Assembly (NCBI RefSeq): GCF_002196515.1
Contig: NZ_CP018835.1
Span: 2,604,001-2,668,000, forward strand
Length of the DNA stretch: 64,000 nt
Direction of reading: 5' to 3'
Origin: Vibrio gazogenes
GTDB taxonomy: Bacteria; Pseudomonadota; Gammaproteobacteria; Enterobacterales; Vibrionaceae
Shown here: in pieces, positions 43,134 to 52,839 of the stretch
Numbering within the stretch: position 1 is the stretch's first letter
Layout of the letters: each line of letters starts with the position of its first letter
Program-made: the position numbers and the translations under genes
Notes under the pieces: generated by a model
Database searches by the model: none
What the model saw: only the letters and a program-made list of their open reading frames with translations
What the model was told of the DNA's origin: nothing

Positions 43134-45380
43134 ATGCTCTCTCAGCTTCGGGACATTATGGAACAGGTTTCAAAAGTTGAAGATGTTCATCAGGCCTTTG
43201 ATATTCTGGTGCAACAAACCTGTGAAGCAATGAATACTGAATGCTGCACGATTTATCTCGCTAATGAAGAAAAATTACGCCTTGAATTGATAGCGACGCA
43301 AGGGCTGAAATTTAAAGGCAACAAAATACATATCGGTTTTGACGAGGGGTTGGTCGGATTAGTTAAACGTTCTGCTGAACCGATCAATCTGGCCGAAGCC
43401 TCTAAACATCCTAGCTTCAAATACTTCAGACAACTTGGCGAAGAGGTGTACCAAAGCTTTTTAGGTGCCCCTATTATTTACCGCAAACAAGTGCTGGGCG
43501 TTTTGGTTGTCCAGCAACGTTCTCCCCGTCAATTTAGTGAAATCGAAGAATCCTTTATGGTGACGCTTTCAGCTCAGTTAGCTGTTTTGGTCGCCCATGC
43601 GCAGTCTCAAGGTCTTTGGTCTCTGGCAAAACAACAACCGGTCGTGCGTGGTATTGGGGTGTCTCCGGGGGTCGCTATTGGTGAGTTCTGGTGGGATAAC
43701 TCTCAACCGGAGCTAGAGAATGTTTTGCCAGCATCGACGCTCGACGTCAAGAAAGAACAGGAGTGGTTATCCAGAGCGGTTGAAATGGCTCTGAGCGATT
43801 TTCGGCGAATGCGTAAGAAATTGGATGGTGACATTCACAAAGAAACGCTGGCTATTTTTGATCTGTTTACCCATTTACTCAATGATCCGATGTTACGTAA
43901 AGATCTGAAAGAGCAGATCCTCAAAGGTGATCGAGCGGACTGGGCCTTACGTCAGGTGGTTGAGGCATATGTCGAACGCTTTTCCCAAATGTCGGATGTT
44001 TACCTGCGAGAAAGAGCTCAAGATGTCCGGGAGCTCGGGCAGCGGATGTTGTACTTTTTGTACAACAGTGAACAGGATGAGTTGGCGCTGGAAAAGCCGA
44101 TCATTCTTGTTGTCAGAGAATTAACCGCCTCAATTCTGGCCAGTATTCCAAAAGATAAACTCTTGGCGGTGGTCTCACTCGAAGGTGCTGCTAACTCCCA
44201 TGCTGCGATTCTCTCCCGAGCCTTGGGAATTCCTGCCATCATGGGCGTTTCCTTAAATTTTAAAGAAATTAATAATCAATTAGCGATTGTCGATGGTTAC
44301 AGTGGCTTCATTCATATCTCACCGGATTCTGAGGTTCTGGCCGAATACCAAGAGCTGATGGAAGAAGAAGGTGAGTTGTCCGAAATGGTCAATCAAAGCC
44401 TTGCTGAGAAAGCGATTACGAGCGATGGATATCCGGTCAATATTTTGCTGAATGCAGGGCTGAATACCGAAAACAATACCGCAGTGAATCAAGGGGTGGA
44501 TGGTGTCGGTTTGTACCGGACCGAAATCTCGTTCTTATTACAGAATCGTTTTCCTTCCGAAGAAGAACAGACTCAAATTTATCGTCAGGTTCTATGCTCG
44601 CACCCCGACAAGATGGTTGTGATGAGAACGTTAGATGTCGGCGGTGACAAGCCTTTACCTTATCTGCCAATTGAAGAAGATAATCCATTTTTAGGGTGGC
44701 GTGGTATCCGTTTCACACTTGATCATCCGGATATTTTTCTGATTCAACTTCGGGCAATGCTCAAAGCCAGTATAGAGACGAGTAATCTGGGTATTTTGTT
44801 ACCGATGATTTCTGGCATGAAAGAACTCGATGATGCGCTGGCTTTTATTGAACAAGCATTTATGGAAGTCTCGGCAGTGGATGACCGAGTGAAAATGCCT
44901 GCAATCGGGATTATGCTTGAAGTGCCATCGATGATTTACCTTTTACCTCAGATGGCTGATCGGGTTGACTTTATTTCAGTGGGAACAAACGATCTGACAC
45001 AATATTTATTAGCGGTTGATCGGAACAATGCCCGAGTTGCTGATGTCTATGAATCCATGCATCCGTCAGTCTTGATGGCGTTAAAGCATATCTCTGATGT
45101 GTGCCATCAGCATCAGATTAATGTCTGTGTGTGTGGTGAGCTTGCAGGGGATCCGATAGGGGCATTGCTTCTGATCGGTATGGGGTATCAGACATTGAGT
45201 ATGAACACCGCGAACGTTGCGAAAGTGAAATACCTCATTCGTCATTCAGAAGTCAAAACGCTGGAAAAACTTGCATCGCAAGCACTGATGCAAAGCTATG
45301 GTCATGATATTTATAGTATGATGCGGACTTATTTTGAAGAGTTCGGTTTTGCTGGCTTTATCCGCGCCGGTAAACATTAA
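43134..45380 (+). CDS. ptsP: PTS(Ntr) enzyme I (PEP-protein phosphotransferase)
   Basis: 748 residues: an N-terminal GAF domain (about 1-150), a linker, then the enzyme I phosphotransfer domains. The phosphorylated histidine is H356 in GAANSHAAILSRALG; the PEP-binding region contains GLYRTEISFL, MRTLDVGGDKPLPY and the C-terminal CGELAGDP. It starts the nitrogen phosphotransfer chain (EINtr-NPr-EIIANtr). GAGGATAAAC precedes ATG 43134, overlapping the rppH end. Confidence 0.96.
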   Translation: MLSQLRDIMEQVSKVEDVHQAFDILVQQTCEAMNTECCTIYLANEEKLRLELIATQGLKFKGNKIHIGFDEGLVGLVKRSAEPINLAEASKHPSFKYFRQLGEEVYQSFLGAPIIYRKQVLGVLVVQQRSPRQFSEIEESFMVTLSAQLAVLVAHAQSQGLWSLAKQQPVVRGIGVSPGVAIGEFWWDNSQPELENVLPASTLDVKKEQEWLSRAVEMALSDFRRMRKKLDGDIHKETLAIFDLFTHLLNDPMLRKDLKEQILKGDRADWALRQVVEAYVERFSQMSDVYLRERAQDVRELGQRMLYFLYNSEQDELALEKPIILVVRELTASILASIPKDKLLAVVSLEGAANSHAAILSRALGIPAIMGVSLNFKEINNQLAIVDGYSGFIHISPDSEVLAEYQELMEEEGELSEMVNQSLAEKAITSDGYPVNILLNAGLNTENNTAVNQGVDGVGLYRTEISFLLQNRFPSEEEQTQIYRQVLCSHPDKMVVMRTLDVGGDKPLPYLPIEEDNPFLGWRGIRFTLDHPDIFLIQLRAMLKASIETSNLGILLPMISGMKELDDALAFIEQAFMEVSAVDDRVKMPAIGIMLEVPSMIYLLPQMADRVDFISVGTNDLTQYLLAVDRNNARVADVYESMHPSVLMALKHISDVCHQHQINVCVCGELAGDPIGALLLIGMGYQTLSMNTANVAKVKYLIRHSEVKTLEKLASQALMQSYGHDIYSMMRTYFEEFGFAGFIRAGKH

Positions 45381-45399
45381 ATTAATGTAAGGAACGAGC

Positions 45400-46194
45400 G
45401 TGACCATCACTTTTGTCTTGTTGTTGATTGTGTTAGGTGCTTTTGTCGGCGTGATGGCTGGGCTATTGGGTATCGGTGGTGGCTTAATTATTGTTCCGGC
45501 CCTGTTATTGTTATTTCCTCATATCGGCATCGCACCTGATATCGCGATGCAAGTGGCTTTGGCAACCTCTCTCTCCTGTATTATTCTGACCTCCGGCTCT
45601 TCGGCCTTGAATCATTTACGCTATGGCAATATCGATTTATTAGCCGTGAAATGGCTGACGCCCGGAATTGTTGCCGGAGGATTGATTGGCGCGACGCTTG
45701 CTGACGAGATGCCGAGCGGATACCTGCCCAAAGTATTTGGGATGATTGTTTTTTTTCTGGCGATACAAATGTTTCTCTCGATTCGTCAGCAGGTTACGAA
45801 ACCGATGCCCGGGCAAGGTGCGATGTTATTGAGTGGAAGCTTAATTGGTATGATTGCCAGTTTGGCTGGTATCGGTGGCGGGGCGCTATCGGTGCCCTAT
45901 CTCAACAAACATGGCGTAGAAATGCGTAAGGCAGTTGGCACATCATCACTCTGTGGCTGTGTGATTGCATTGTCTGGTATGGTGGGGTTTATCTGGCACG
46001 GTTTTTCAGTGAAAAACCTGCCTGAATTTAGTCTCGGGTATGTTTATTTACCTGCTTTGCTGTTTGTTTCCTGTGCGTCGATATTTACGACCAAAGTCGG
46101 AGCCAAGTTAGCGAGTGAGTTACCGACATCAGTATTGAAAAAAGTGTTTTCTGTTTTTCTGATGTTTATATCTGTTTATATGTTGCTGCGCTGA
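45400..46194 (+). CDS. TSUP/TauE-SafE family membrane transporter
   Basis: 264 residues, about eight helices in two repeats, with GVMAGLLGIGGGLIIVPALL at the start and GMIASLAGIGGGALSVPYL in the second half, the duplicated GIGGG signature of the DUF81/TauE-SafE family. Substrates in this family are anions such as sulfite or sulfoacetate; this one is unknown. GTG 45400 follows AAGGAACGAGC, 20 bp after ptsP, in the same direction, so it is probably in the rppH-ptsP-lgt unit. Vibrios carry it at this position. Confidence 0.82.
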   Translation: MTITFVLLLIVLGAFVGVMAGLLGIGGGLIIVPALLLLFPHIGIAPDIAMQVALATSLSCIILTSGSSALNHLRYGNIDLLAVKWLTPGIVAGGLIGATLADEMPSGYLPKVFGMIVFFLAIQMFLSIRQQVTKPMPGQGAMLLSGSLIGMIASLAGIGGGALSVPYLNKHGVEMRKAVGTSSLCGCVIALSGMVGFIWHGFSVKNLPEFSLGYVYLPALLFVSCASIFTTKVGAKLASELPTSVLKKVFSVFLMFISVYMLLR

Positions 46195-46242
46195 GCGTGG
46201 TATGTCATAAACCATTTTATATTGAATAAAGAGTAATGATTT

Positions 46243-47049
46243 ATGTCTCAGGAATTCCTGCACTTTCCGAATATTGATCCTGTTTTAGTCTCCATTGGAC
46301 CACTTTCGATCCGTTGGTATGGTGTTATGTATCTGCTAGGGTTCCTCTTTGCGACTTGGCTTGCGAACCGAAGAGCAGATAAGGAAGGCAGCGGGTGGAC
46401 GAGAGAGCAGGTTTCTGACCTTTTGTTTGCCGGATTTGTAGGTGTGGTGATTGGCGGGCGTGTAGGCTATGTCCTGTTTTATGGATTTGAATATTTTCTG
46501 GCCGATCCATTATATCTGTTTAAGGTCTGGACCGGAGGGATGTCTTTCCATGGTGGTTTACTCGGTGTGATTACGGCAATGTTCTGGTATGCAAGGCGCA
46601 ATCATCGCCAGTTTTTTGCCGTTGCGGACTTCGTCGCACCACTGGTTCCATTCGGACTTGCGATGGGGCGTTTAGGGAATTTTATGAATGGGGAGTTGTG
46701 GGGAAGAGTGACACATGTGCCTTGGGGAATGGTTTTTCCCGGTGCGGGGCCACTGCCACGCCATCCTTCCCAGTTGTATGAGTTCTTTTTGGAAGGTGTC
46801 CTCTTGTTTATCATCCTGAACCTCTTTATTCGCAAACCTCGTCCAGCGGGTTCGGTTGCCGGACTATTTCTGATTGGTTACGGTGCATGCCGCACATTTG
46901 TTGAGTATTTCAGAGAGCCGGATGCACAACTGGGCTTGTTTGCCGGATTCATCTCGATGGGGCAAATTCTTTCTTTACCGATGATTCTAGCCGGGGCACT
47001 GTTGATGGTTTGGGCTTATCGTCGTCATTCAGGTGTGTCAGCACAATAA
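46243..47049 (+). CDS. lgt: Prolipoprotein diacylglyceryl transferase
   Basis: 268 residues with about seven membrane helices. SFHGG gives catalytic H103, and [14 protein letters not shown] (142-155) is the Lgt signature with R143. It adds diacylglycerol to the lipobox cysteine of prolipoproteins. LspA at 56721 later cuts the product. It follows the TSUP gene by 48 bp. The following gene is an unrecognised one rather than thyA, which is in the opposite direction here. Confidence 0.96.
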   Translation: MSQEFLHFPNIDPVLVSIGPLSIRWYGVMYLLGFLFATWLANRRADKEGSGWTREQVSDLLFAGFVGVVIGGRVGYVLFYGFEYFLADPLYLFKVWTGGMSFHGGLLGVITAMFWYARRNHRQFFAVADFVAPLVPFGLAMGRLGNFMNGELWGRVTHVPWGMVFPGAGPLPRHPSQLYEFFLEGVLLFIILNLFIRKPRPAGSVAGLFLIGYGACRTFVEYFREPDAQLGLFAGFISMGQILSLPMILAGALLMVWAYRRHSGVSAQ

Positions 47050-47086
47050 ATCGACATCTTAGAATAATGATTATTAGGTTGGCTAA

Positions 47087-47821
47087 ATGGCTTTAAACGC
47101 ATTAAAGACGAAGTTATCGAGACATATGACCGGGGATGCGAGAGCCCCGTTTGATACTTGTCATTATAAAACGCATAGTTTGAGTGTTGAATTGGGCGAA
47201 AGGATCGATAATTTTTGTCTGTTTCATGAAGTCGCTTATCAAGAACTAAACCGCAAATGTGAAGCATTGAATCATTTTTCTGCGAAGGTTAAGGCACAGC
47301 TTGAAGTGACAGATGATGATGAAGAACGAGAATATCTTCAGTATCGTGCTTCTCAATTTATTGGTTCAAATGATATGGATGTACAGCGAGTCAAAAACCT
47401 TGCTGATGAATCAGCCATTATCGGTTTGTGGGCTATTGTCGAGCAATTCTCTAAGCGGGCGTATGTGCTGCTGAAATCCAATTTATCCGGCGTTGAAGCA
47501 TCAACGGTGAATCCGCCTTATCGATGGGATTTGATCGAAAATGCTTATCATGAATTTGGTTTGACACTGAATTTGCTCACGCATTACGACACCGTTAATG
47601 AACTTCGGGTCGTTAACAATAAAATCAAACATCTCTATCAGGTTGATAGTACTTTGGCTGCTTTTCCTCGTTTTGCCGATAAGGAGGGGCTTTCGATGAT
47701 TCTCTTAGACTACCCTGTACACGAGTATGAAGAGGCGGTTTACCAGTTTCTGGGCCGTTTATTCGTATGGGTTGGGGAACAAATTGATGCCCATGGCGTT
47801 GTTAGTCCGGTCGAAAGCTAG
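47087..47821 (+). CDS. Unrecognised 244-residue protein, possibly HEPN-like
   Basis: No signal peptide or membrane segment; strongly helical. A helix near residues 100-125 (LADESAIIGLWAIVEQFSKRAYVLL) and NELRVVNNKIKHLYQ near 165-180 resemble the two conserved helices of HEPN domains, but the usual catalytic R-x4-6-H is degenerate here (NNKIKH). That is an inference from pattern only. The gene follows lgt by 37 bp, runs against thyA and ends 49 bp before a shared hairpin. It could be a co-transcribed accessory gene; I cannot name a function. Confidence 0.55.
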   Translation: MALNALKTKLSRHMTGDARAPFDTCHYKTHSLSVELGERIDNFCLFHEVAYQELNRKCEALNHFSAKVKAQLEVTDDDEEREYLQYRASQFIGSNDMDVQRVKNLADESAIIGLWAIVEQFSKRAYVLLKSNLSGVEASTVNPPYRWDLIENAYHEFGLTLNLLTHYDTVNELRVVNNKIKHLYQVDSTLAAFPRFADKEGLSMILLDYPVHEYEEAVYQFLGRLFVWVGEQIDAHGVVSPVES

Positions 47822-47869
47822 TTGGGGATGAGGCGTATTTGGGGGCACTTGCTGAGACATTCTCAAGTA

Positions 47870-47904
47870 AAGGCCCTCGACTTAAGTTATTGGTCGAAGG
47901 CCTT
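47870..47904. terminator. Hairpin between the unrecognised gene and thyA
   Basis: AAGGCC-C-TCGAC (47870-47881) pairs with GTCGA-A-GGCCTT (47893-47904) with one mismatch and an 11-nt loop. Shared by convergent genes; no T-run. Confidence 0.6.
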
Positions 47905-47910
47905 GTGTCG

Positions 47911-48744
47911 TTATATTGCGACGGGGGCTTTTATCGATGGATACGGGTCATAGCCAACGATTTCGAAATCTTCAAAACGATAGTCATAAATCGACTCGGG
48001 GTGGCGTGAAATGCGCAATTCCGGTAACTGTCGTGGCTCTCGGGTGAGCTGTGTTTTAATTTGTTCCATATGATTCGAATACGCGTGTAAATCACCAAAA
48101 CTGACCACAATTTCATGAGGTATCAGATCGCATTGTTGGGCGAGCATATGGGTGAGCAACGCCAATGAGGCAATGTTATAAGGTAACCCGAGGAAGCTGT
48201 CTGAGCTACGAATGTATAATTGTGCAGAGAGCTTGCCGTTTGAGACATAAAACTGATATAGCAAATGACAGGGTGGGAGTGCCATTTTCCCCTGACTGGC
48301 ATTGTCTTGAGGCGCCATGGACTCGTCCGGTAAATATTCAACATTCCAGCCGTGGAATAGAATACGGCGACTGTTGGGATTATTTTTTAAAGCATCCACG
48401 ACATAATCGATTTGATTGATACTCTCACCTGATTGTGTTGGCCATGCTGTCCACTGCTTGCCATAGATCGGGCCTAAGTCACCATCTTCCGTCGCCCATT
48501 CATCCCAGATCGAAACACCATTCGCTTTGAGCCATTTGGTATTGGTGTCGCCACTCAGGAACCAAATTAATTCGTTTGCGATACTTTTGAAGTGGAGCTT
48601 CTTGGTTGTAATGAGAGGAAAACCCTCTTGGAGGTTGTGTCGAATTTGACGGCCAAACACCGAAAGTGTACCGGTGCCGGTACGATCACCTTTGACATCA
48701 CCGTTTTCCAGAATATCTTCCAATAATGCAATGTACTGCTTCAT
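47911..48744 (-). CDS. thyA: Thymidylate synthase
   Basis: 277 residues from ATG 48744 with TAGG 8 nt upstream; GTG 48759 would add five. Folate and dUMP residues are in place: the nucleophile Cys (C159 here) in [38 protein letters not shown] and the C-terminal [11 protein letters not shown]. It converts dUMP to dTMP with methylene-tetrahydrofolate. In enterics thyA follows lgt in the same direction; here it is inverted and separated from lgt by the unrecognised gene. Confidence 0.97.
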   Translation of the reverse strand: MKQYIALLEDILENGDVKGDRTGTGTLSVFGRQIRHNLQEGFPLITTKKLHFKSIANELIWFLSGDTNTKWLKANGVSIWDEWATEDGDLGPIYGKQWTAWPTQSGESINQIDYVVDALKNNPNSRRILFHGWNVEYLPDESMAPQDNASQGKMALPPCHLLYQFYVSNGKLSAQLYIRSSDSFLGLPYNIASLALLTHMLAQQCDLIPHEIVVSFGDLHAYSNHMEQIKTQLTREPRQLPELRISRHPESIYDYRFEDFEIVGYDPYPSIKAPVAI

Positions 48745-48933
48745 AACTTGCCTATTCACGAATTTTTTATCAGTTTAATGAATTTCCCGAAGACTTGTAA
48801 GGGGCAGTATCGAAGATATTTTTATGTTCGGATATATCGATGCTATAGATTGAAAACGACGATCATTTCGATCATGCTGATGATAGAATACGCTGTACTA
48901 CTCTAAATTGAATCTGATTGATGGTCTGGGTAT

Positions 48934-49824
48934 ATGTCTCATTTGAATTACAATCACTTATATTATTTTTGGATGGTTTGTAAACAAGGATCGGTCACGA
49001 AAGCCGCCCAAGCTTTATTCCTGACACCACAAACAGTGACCGGGCAGATTAAAGCGCTTGAGGCACGTATGGATGGTCAGTTGATGAAACGTGCTGGGCG
49101 ACGGGTTGAACCGACAGAGCTGGGACAGCTGGTTTATAAATATGCAGATCGTATGTATGGCTTGAGCTATGAGATGCTCGATATCGTCAACTATAGTCAG
49201 CGGGCAAATCTATTACTCGATGTTGGGGTTGCTGATGCCATTTCTAAACAGATCGTCAGTAAGATTTTGTCGTGCGCCGTTCCTGAAGATGAACATATTC
49301 ATTTGCGTTGCTTTGAATCGACACATGAGCTGCTGCTTGAGCAGCTTTCGCAGCATAAACTGGATATGATTCTGTCTGATTGCCCAGTGGATTCTGCTCG
49401 TAGTCCCGGTTTATTTAGTAAAAAGCTGGGGGAAAATCAAATGTGCTTTTTCTCATATACGATGCCTCAAGAGCGCTCACTCATTGAATGCTTGTCTGGT
49501 GGAAAAATACTAATTCCGGGGAGTCGGACCGCAATGGGAAGAAGTGTGATGCACTGGTTTGATAGCCAGGGCATTCAACCTAATATTATGGGGGAGTTTG
49601 ATGATGTCGCGCTGATGAAAGCCTTCGCCAGAGAACATCGAGAGGTCATTTTTTTAGCACCGTCACTCTATACAGAGGGAGGGAATGGTGATTTGCCGAT
49701 ACATTTGATCGATATAATTGATGAGTTGAAGGAAGAATATTTCGTTATCTTTGCTGAGCGGATGATTCAACATCCGGCTGTGAAACGTATATGTAGTGAA
49801 GATTTTAGTTATTTATCAGTATAA
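48934..49824 (+). CDS. nhaR: LysR-family activator NhaR
   Basis: 296 residues starting [43 protein letters not shown], the NhaR-type winged helix, followed by a substrate-binding-type domain. In E. coli NhaR activates nhaA for sodium/proton antiport and, in addition, the pga biofilm polysaccharide operon. It precedes hlyU, as in V. cholerae, and is divergent from thyA. NhaA itself is not in the window. Confidence 0.9.
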   Translation: MSHLNYNHLYYFWMVCKQGSVTKAAQALFLTPQTVTGQIKALEARMDGQLMKRAGRRVEPTELGQLVYKYADRMYGLSYEMLDIVNYSQRANLLLDVGVADAISKQIVSKILSCAVPEDEHIHLRCFESTHELLLEQLSQHKLDMILSDCPVDSARSPGLFSKKLGENQMCFFSYTMPQERSLIECLSGGKILIPGSRTAMGRSVMHWFDSQGIQPNIMGEFDDVALMKAFAREHREVIFLAPSLYTEGGNGDLPIHLIDIIDELKEEYFVIFAERMIQHPAVKRICSEDFSYLSV

Positions 49825-50016
49825 TTGGTTCTTTTCCATGAGTAATTGCTTTAATATCTAGTACTTGCTTATTATATAAGTACAAGTTTTGTGATGCCGT
49901 AGCGAAAATAATAACCATTAATCGCGGTGAATGAACAGAAAGTAGAGTGATTTTGTAAGGCTGCAGGGTTGTAGCCGCTATGTATGAAATGAACCTGTCC
50001 ATAAAGGGAGCCTTTC

Positions 50017-50310
50017 GTGAATCTTCAGGAAATGGAACAAAAATCAGCTAAAGCCGTTGTATTGCTCAAAGCAATGGCGAATGAGAGACGCCTCCAGATA
50101 TTATGTTTACTGTTAGCACAGGAATTTTCAGTAGGTGAGTTGAGTGAGAAGCTTGAGTTGAGTCAGTCTGCATTATCGCAACATTTGGCGTTACTCCGTC
50201 GGGAGAAATTAGTTGCGACGCGGAAAGAAGCGCAGACGGTTTACTATTCGCTCAGTAGTCATGAAGTGAAAGAAATGATCGAGTTGTTGTATCGTCTTTA
50301 TTGTTCGTAA
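50017..50310 (+). CDS. hlyU: HlyU, ArsR-family winged-helix regulator
   Basis: 97 residues. AMANERRLQILCLLLAQEFSVGELSEKLELSQSALSQHLALLRREKLVATRKEAQTVYYSL matches vibrio HlyU over nearly its whole length. HlyU relieves H-NS repression of hemolysin and RTX toxin genes. GTG 50017 has GGGAG upstream. The two cysteines reported in V. cholerae HlyU are represented by C36 (ILCLLL) and C96 (YCS). The gene sits between nhaR and rpsT, the vibrio order. Confidence 0.92.
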   Translation: MNLQEMEQKSAKAVVLLKAMANERRLQILCLLLAQEFSVGELSEKLELSQSALSQHLALLRREKLVATRKEAQTVYYSLSSHEVKEMIELLYRLYCS

Positions 50311-50338
50311 ACAGGCGTTGATTGATATCAGAGAAATA

Positions 50339-50365
50339 AAAAAACCGACAAAATGTCGGTTTTTT
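50339..50365. terminator. Bidirectional terminator between hlyU and rpsT
   Basis: AAAAAACCGACA (50339-50350), loop AAA, TGTCGGTTTTTT (50354-50365): a perfect 12-bp stem with A and T flanks usable in both directions. Confidence 0.92.
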
Positions 50366-50390
50366 ATTTTTGTATGAAGCAATTAATGCA

Positions 50391-50651
50391 TTACAGCGCT
50401 TTGATTGCAGCAACAAAACGAGCTTTATGACGAGCTGCTTTATTCTTGTGGATCAGGCCTTTTGTTGCCATACGATCAAGAATTGGTGTTGCTTCAGTTA
50501 GTGCAGCAGTTGCAGCTTCTTTGTCGCCAGCTTTAATAGCAGCGACAGTTTTTTTCATATAAGTGCGCATCATTGAGCGGCGGCTCGCGTTGTGTTGACG
50601 ATTTTTTTCCGCCTGAATAGCGCGCTTCTTAGCAGATTTACTATTTGCCAA
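50391..50651 (-). CDS. rpsT: 30S ribosomal protein S20
   Basis: 86 residues, [19 protein letters not shown], identical in layout to E. coli S20. The start is TTG (UUG) at 50651, which is also the start codon in E. coli, with GGGAG 7 nt upstream; the weak codon helps S20 regulate its own translation. Lysine/arginine-rich helical bundle that binds 16S rRNA early. Divergent from murJ across 450 bp. Confidence 0.97.
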   Translation of the reverse strand: MANSKSAKKRAIQAEKNRQHNASRRSMMRTYMKKTVAAIKAGDKEAATAALTEATPILDRMATKGLIHKNKAARHKARFVAAIKAL

Positions 50652-51101
50652 GGGTCTACTCCCAAAAACTTTAGTTCAGTGACATTTTAAGGGCGGGAAC
50701 TATCCCTTATTTACCTAAAAATGTCAATTCATTTGTGCAAAAACACAACGGACCAAAACATTTTTGGTATCGTTGGACATTCGCGGTTAAGATGGCGGGG
50801 ATTCTAACAGCATTCTTTTTTGAATGCTAATACTTAATCTGCTCTTTCAATCGTCATCTTTTTTGGTGTTTATATGTCTCTGTACAAGCGTGATGTTGTA
50901 TCGTTCGGTTTGAATCAATCGACATATTGTTGACACAACTATGATTTGAAAAGCAGCGCATTCTACGTTAAAAAACTGCACACAGGCAGAAAGTATTTTC
51001 AGCACGCCGGATAAAGCCAGCGCGATGCTTTTCATCCTGCTATATCAGTAAAGTCACCGGGATTATCTCGGATGCGATTTGACATATAAATAGAGGTAAC
51101 G
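50652..51101. promoter_or_regulatory. rpsT-murJ divergent intergenic region
   Basis: 450 bp without a gene. It contains a good rpsT promoter on the minus strand: -35 TTGACA (50722-50727), 17-nt spacer, -10 GATAGT (50699-50704), giving a leader of about 40 nt. For murJ, AGAGGTAACG precedes the GTG start; no convincing murJ promoter was found. Confidence 0.6.
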
Positions 51102-52661
51102 GTGAGTCAACGTCTTCTCAGGTCTGGACTGATTGTCAGTACCATGACACTGCTCTCGCGTGTTTTAGGATTATTTCGAGATATCGTGGTTGCGAATCTT
51201 ATGGGGGCCGGTGCGAGTGCCGATGTGTTTTTCTTTGCCAATAAAATCCCCAATTTTTTACGCCGTTTATTTGCTGAAGGCGCTTTTTCACAGGCTTTTG
51301 TCCCCGTATTGACCGAATATCACGCTCAGGGGGATATGGACAAAACACGCCTGTTAATTGCCCGGGCTTCGGGGACGTTGGGCGTTCTCGTTTCGATCGT
51401 CACGTTGTTGGGGGTTCTTGGGTCTAGTGTTGTGACGGCTGTTTTCGGGGCTGGTTGGTTCCTCGATTGGTTACATGGCGGACCGTCAGCCGCAAAGTTT
51501 GAGCTGGCTAGCTTACTTCTCAAAATTACATTTCCTTATTTATGGTTTATCACCTTTGTTGCGTTGTCTGGTGCGATTTTAAATACGTTGGGTAAATTTG
51601 CGGTTTCTTCATTCACGCCGGTATTTCTGAACGTGATGATTATTGGTTCAGCACTGTTGATTTCCCCTCGACTGGCACAACCAGAGATTGGTTTAGCTTG
51701 TGGCGTATTTCTCGGTGGACTGGTTCAATTTCTGTTTCAGTTACCTTTTCTGATTAAAGCTGGTGTTTTTGTCTGGCCGAAATGGGGATGGAATGATCCC
51801 GGAGTACGAAAAATCAGAACCTTGATGATCCCGGCGCTATTCGGTGTGTCTGTTAGTCAAATCAATTTATTGTTTGATACCTTTATCGCCAGCTTTTTGC
51901 AAACAGGGTCAATTAGCTGGCTGTATTATTCGGACCGCTTGTTGGAATTTCCGCTCGGATTATTTGGTATCGCCATTGCTACCGTGATTTTGCCGGCATT
52001 ATCAAGAAAGCATGTCGATGCTGAGCCTATCGGATTTGCGAATACAATGGATTGGGGGGTCCGGATGGTTTGTCTGTTGGGAATCCCTGCCACGCTTGGT
52101 TTGATCGTGTTAGCTCAACCGATGATTATGGTCTTGTTTATGCGTGGTGAGTTTACTTTAGTCGATGTGCAGCAGGCTGCGCTTTCGCTACAGGCATACG
52201 CTTCCGGTCTACTGTGTTTTATGTTGATCAAAGTACTGGCTCCGGGATACTACTCTCGTCAAGATACTAAAACGCCCGTCAAATATGGGATTGTGGCAAT
52301 GGTCACCAACATGTTTTTTAATGCTGTATTTGCTTGGTTTTTCGGTTATGTCGGTTTGGCAATGGCGACTGCATTGTCAGCATTTGTCAACATGTCCTTA
52401 CTATATCGAGGACTACATTTAGCCGCTGTATATCGGATGCAGCGTTCGACCATTCTATTTATTGGCCGGATTTTTGTTGCCAGTCTCATCATGAGTGTAT
52501 GTCTTGCGTTGGGAGCAGACCATCTGGCGACTTGGGCTGAGTGGGGGACGTTAAAACGGGCGCTTATGTTGGCAGGGTTGATCGTGTCCGGTGCCTGTAT
52601 TTATGGGGGCGTCAGCCTCATCAGCGGGATTCGGTTGAAAGATATCCGAGTGACCCAGTAG
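51102..52661 (+). CDS. murJ: Lipid II flippase MurJ
   Basis: 519 residues with about fourteen membrane helices, starting MSQRLLRSGLIVSTMTLLSRVLGLFRDIVVANLMGAG, the MurJ/MviN signature of the MOP superfamily. It flips lipid II to the periplasm for peptidoglycan synthesis. GTG 51102 follows AGAGGTAACG. ribF follows in the same direction after 178 bp. The same superfamily as the EPS flippase at 10459, but the sequence is clearly MurJ. Confidence 0.96.
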   Translation: MSQRLLRSGLIVSTMTLLSRVLGLFRDIVVANLMGAGASADVFFFANKIPNFLRRLFAEGAFSQAFVPVLTEYHAQGDMDKTRLLIARASGTLGVLVSIVTLLGVLGSSVVTAVFGAGWFLDWLHGGPSAAKFELASLLLKITFPYLWFITFVALSGAILNTLGKFAVSSFTPVFLNVMIIGSALLISPRLAQPEIGLACGVFLGGLVQFLFQLPFLIKAGVFVWPKWGWNDPGVRKIRTLMIPALFGVSVSQINLLFDTFIASFLQTGSISWLYYSDRLLEFPLGLFGIAIATVILPALSRKHVDAEPIGFANTMDWGVRMVCLLGIPATLGLIVLAQPMIMVLFMRGEFTLVDVQQAALSLQAYASGLLCFMLIKVLAPGYYSRQDTKTPVKYGIVAMVTNMFFNAVFAWFFGYVGLAMATALSAFVNMSLLYRGLHLAAVYRMQRSTILFIGRIFVASLIMSVCLALGADHLATWAEWGTLKRALMLAGLIVSGACIYGGVSLISGIRLKDIRVTQ

Positions 52662-52839
52662 GTGTAGCCTCGCGTGTTTATATTGGGGAAAGTTGGTCTT
52701 TCTGTGAGACAGTCACATCATTAAAGCAGGATGTGGAACGCATTTGTTGGCTTGATTGACTTTCTTCTCCTGAGCTGAGGTTATATAATCCGTCGGTTTC
52801 ATCACCAGAGAATTGAATCATAGGTTTTAAACGTCCGAT

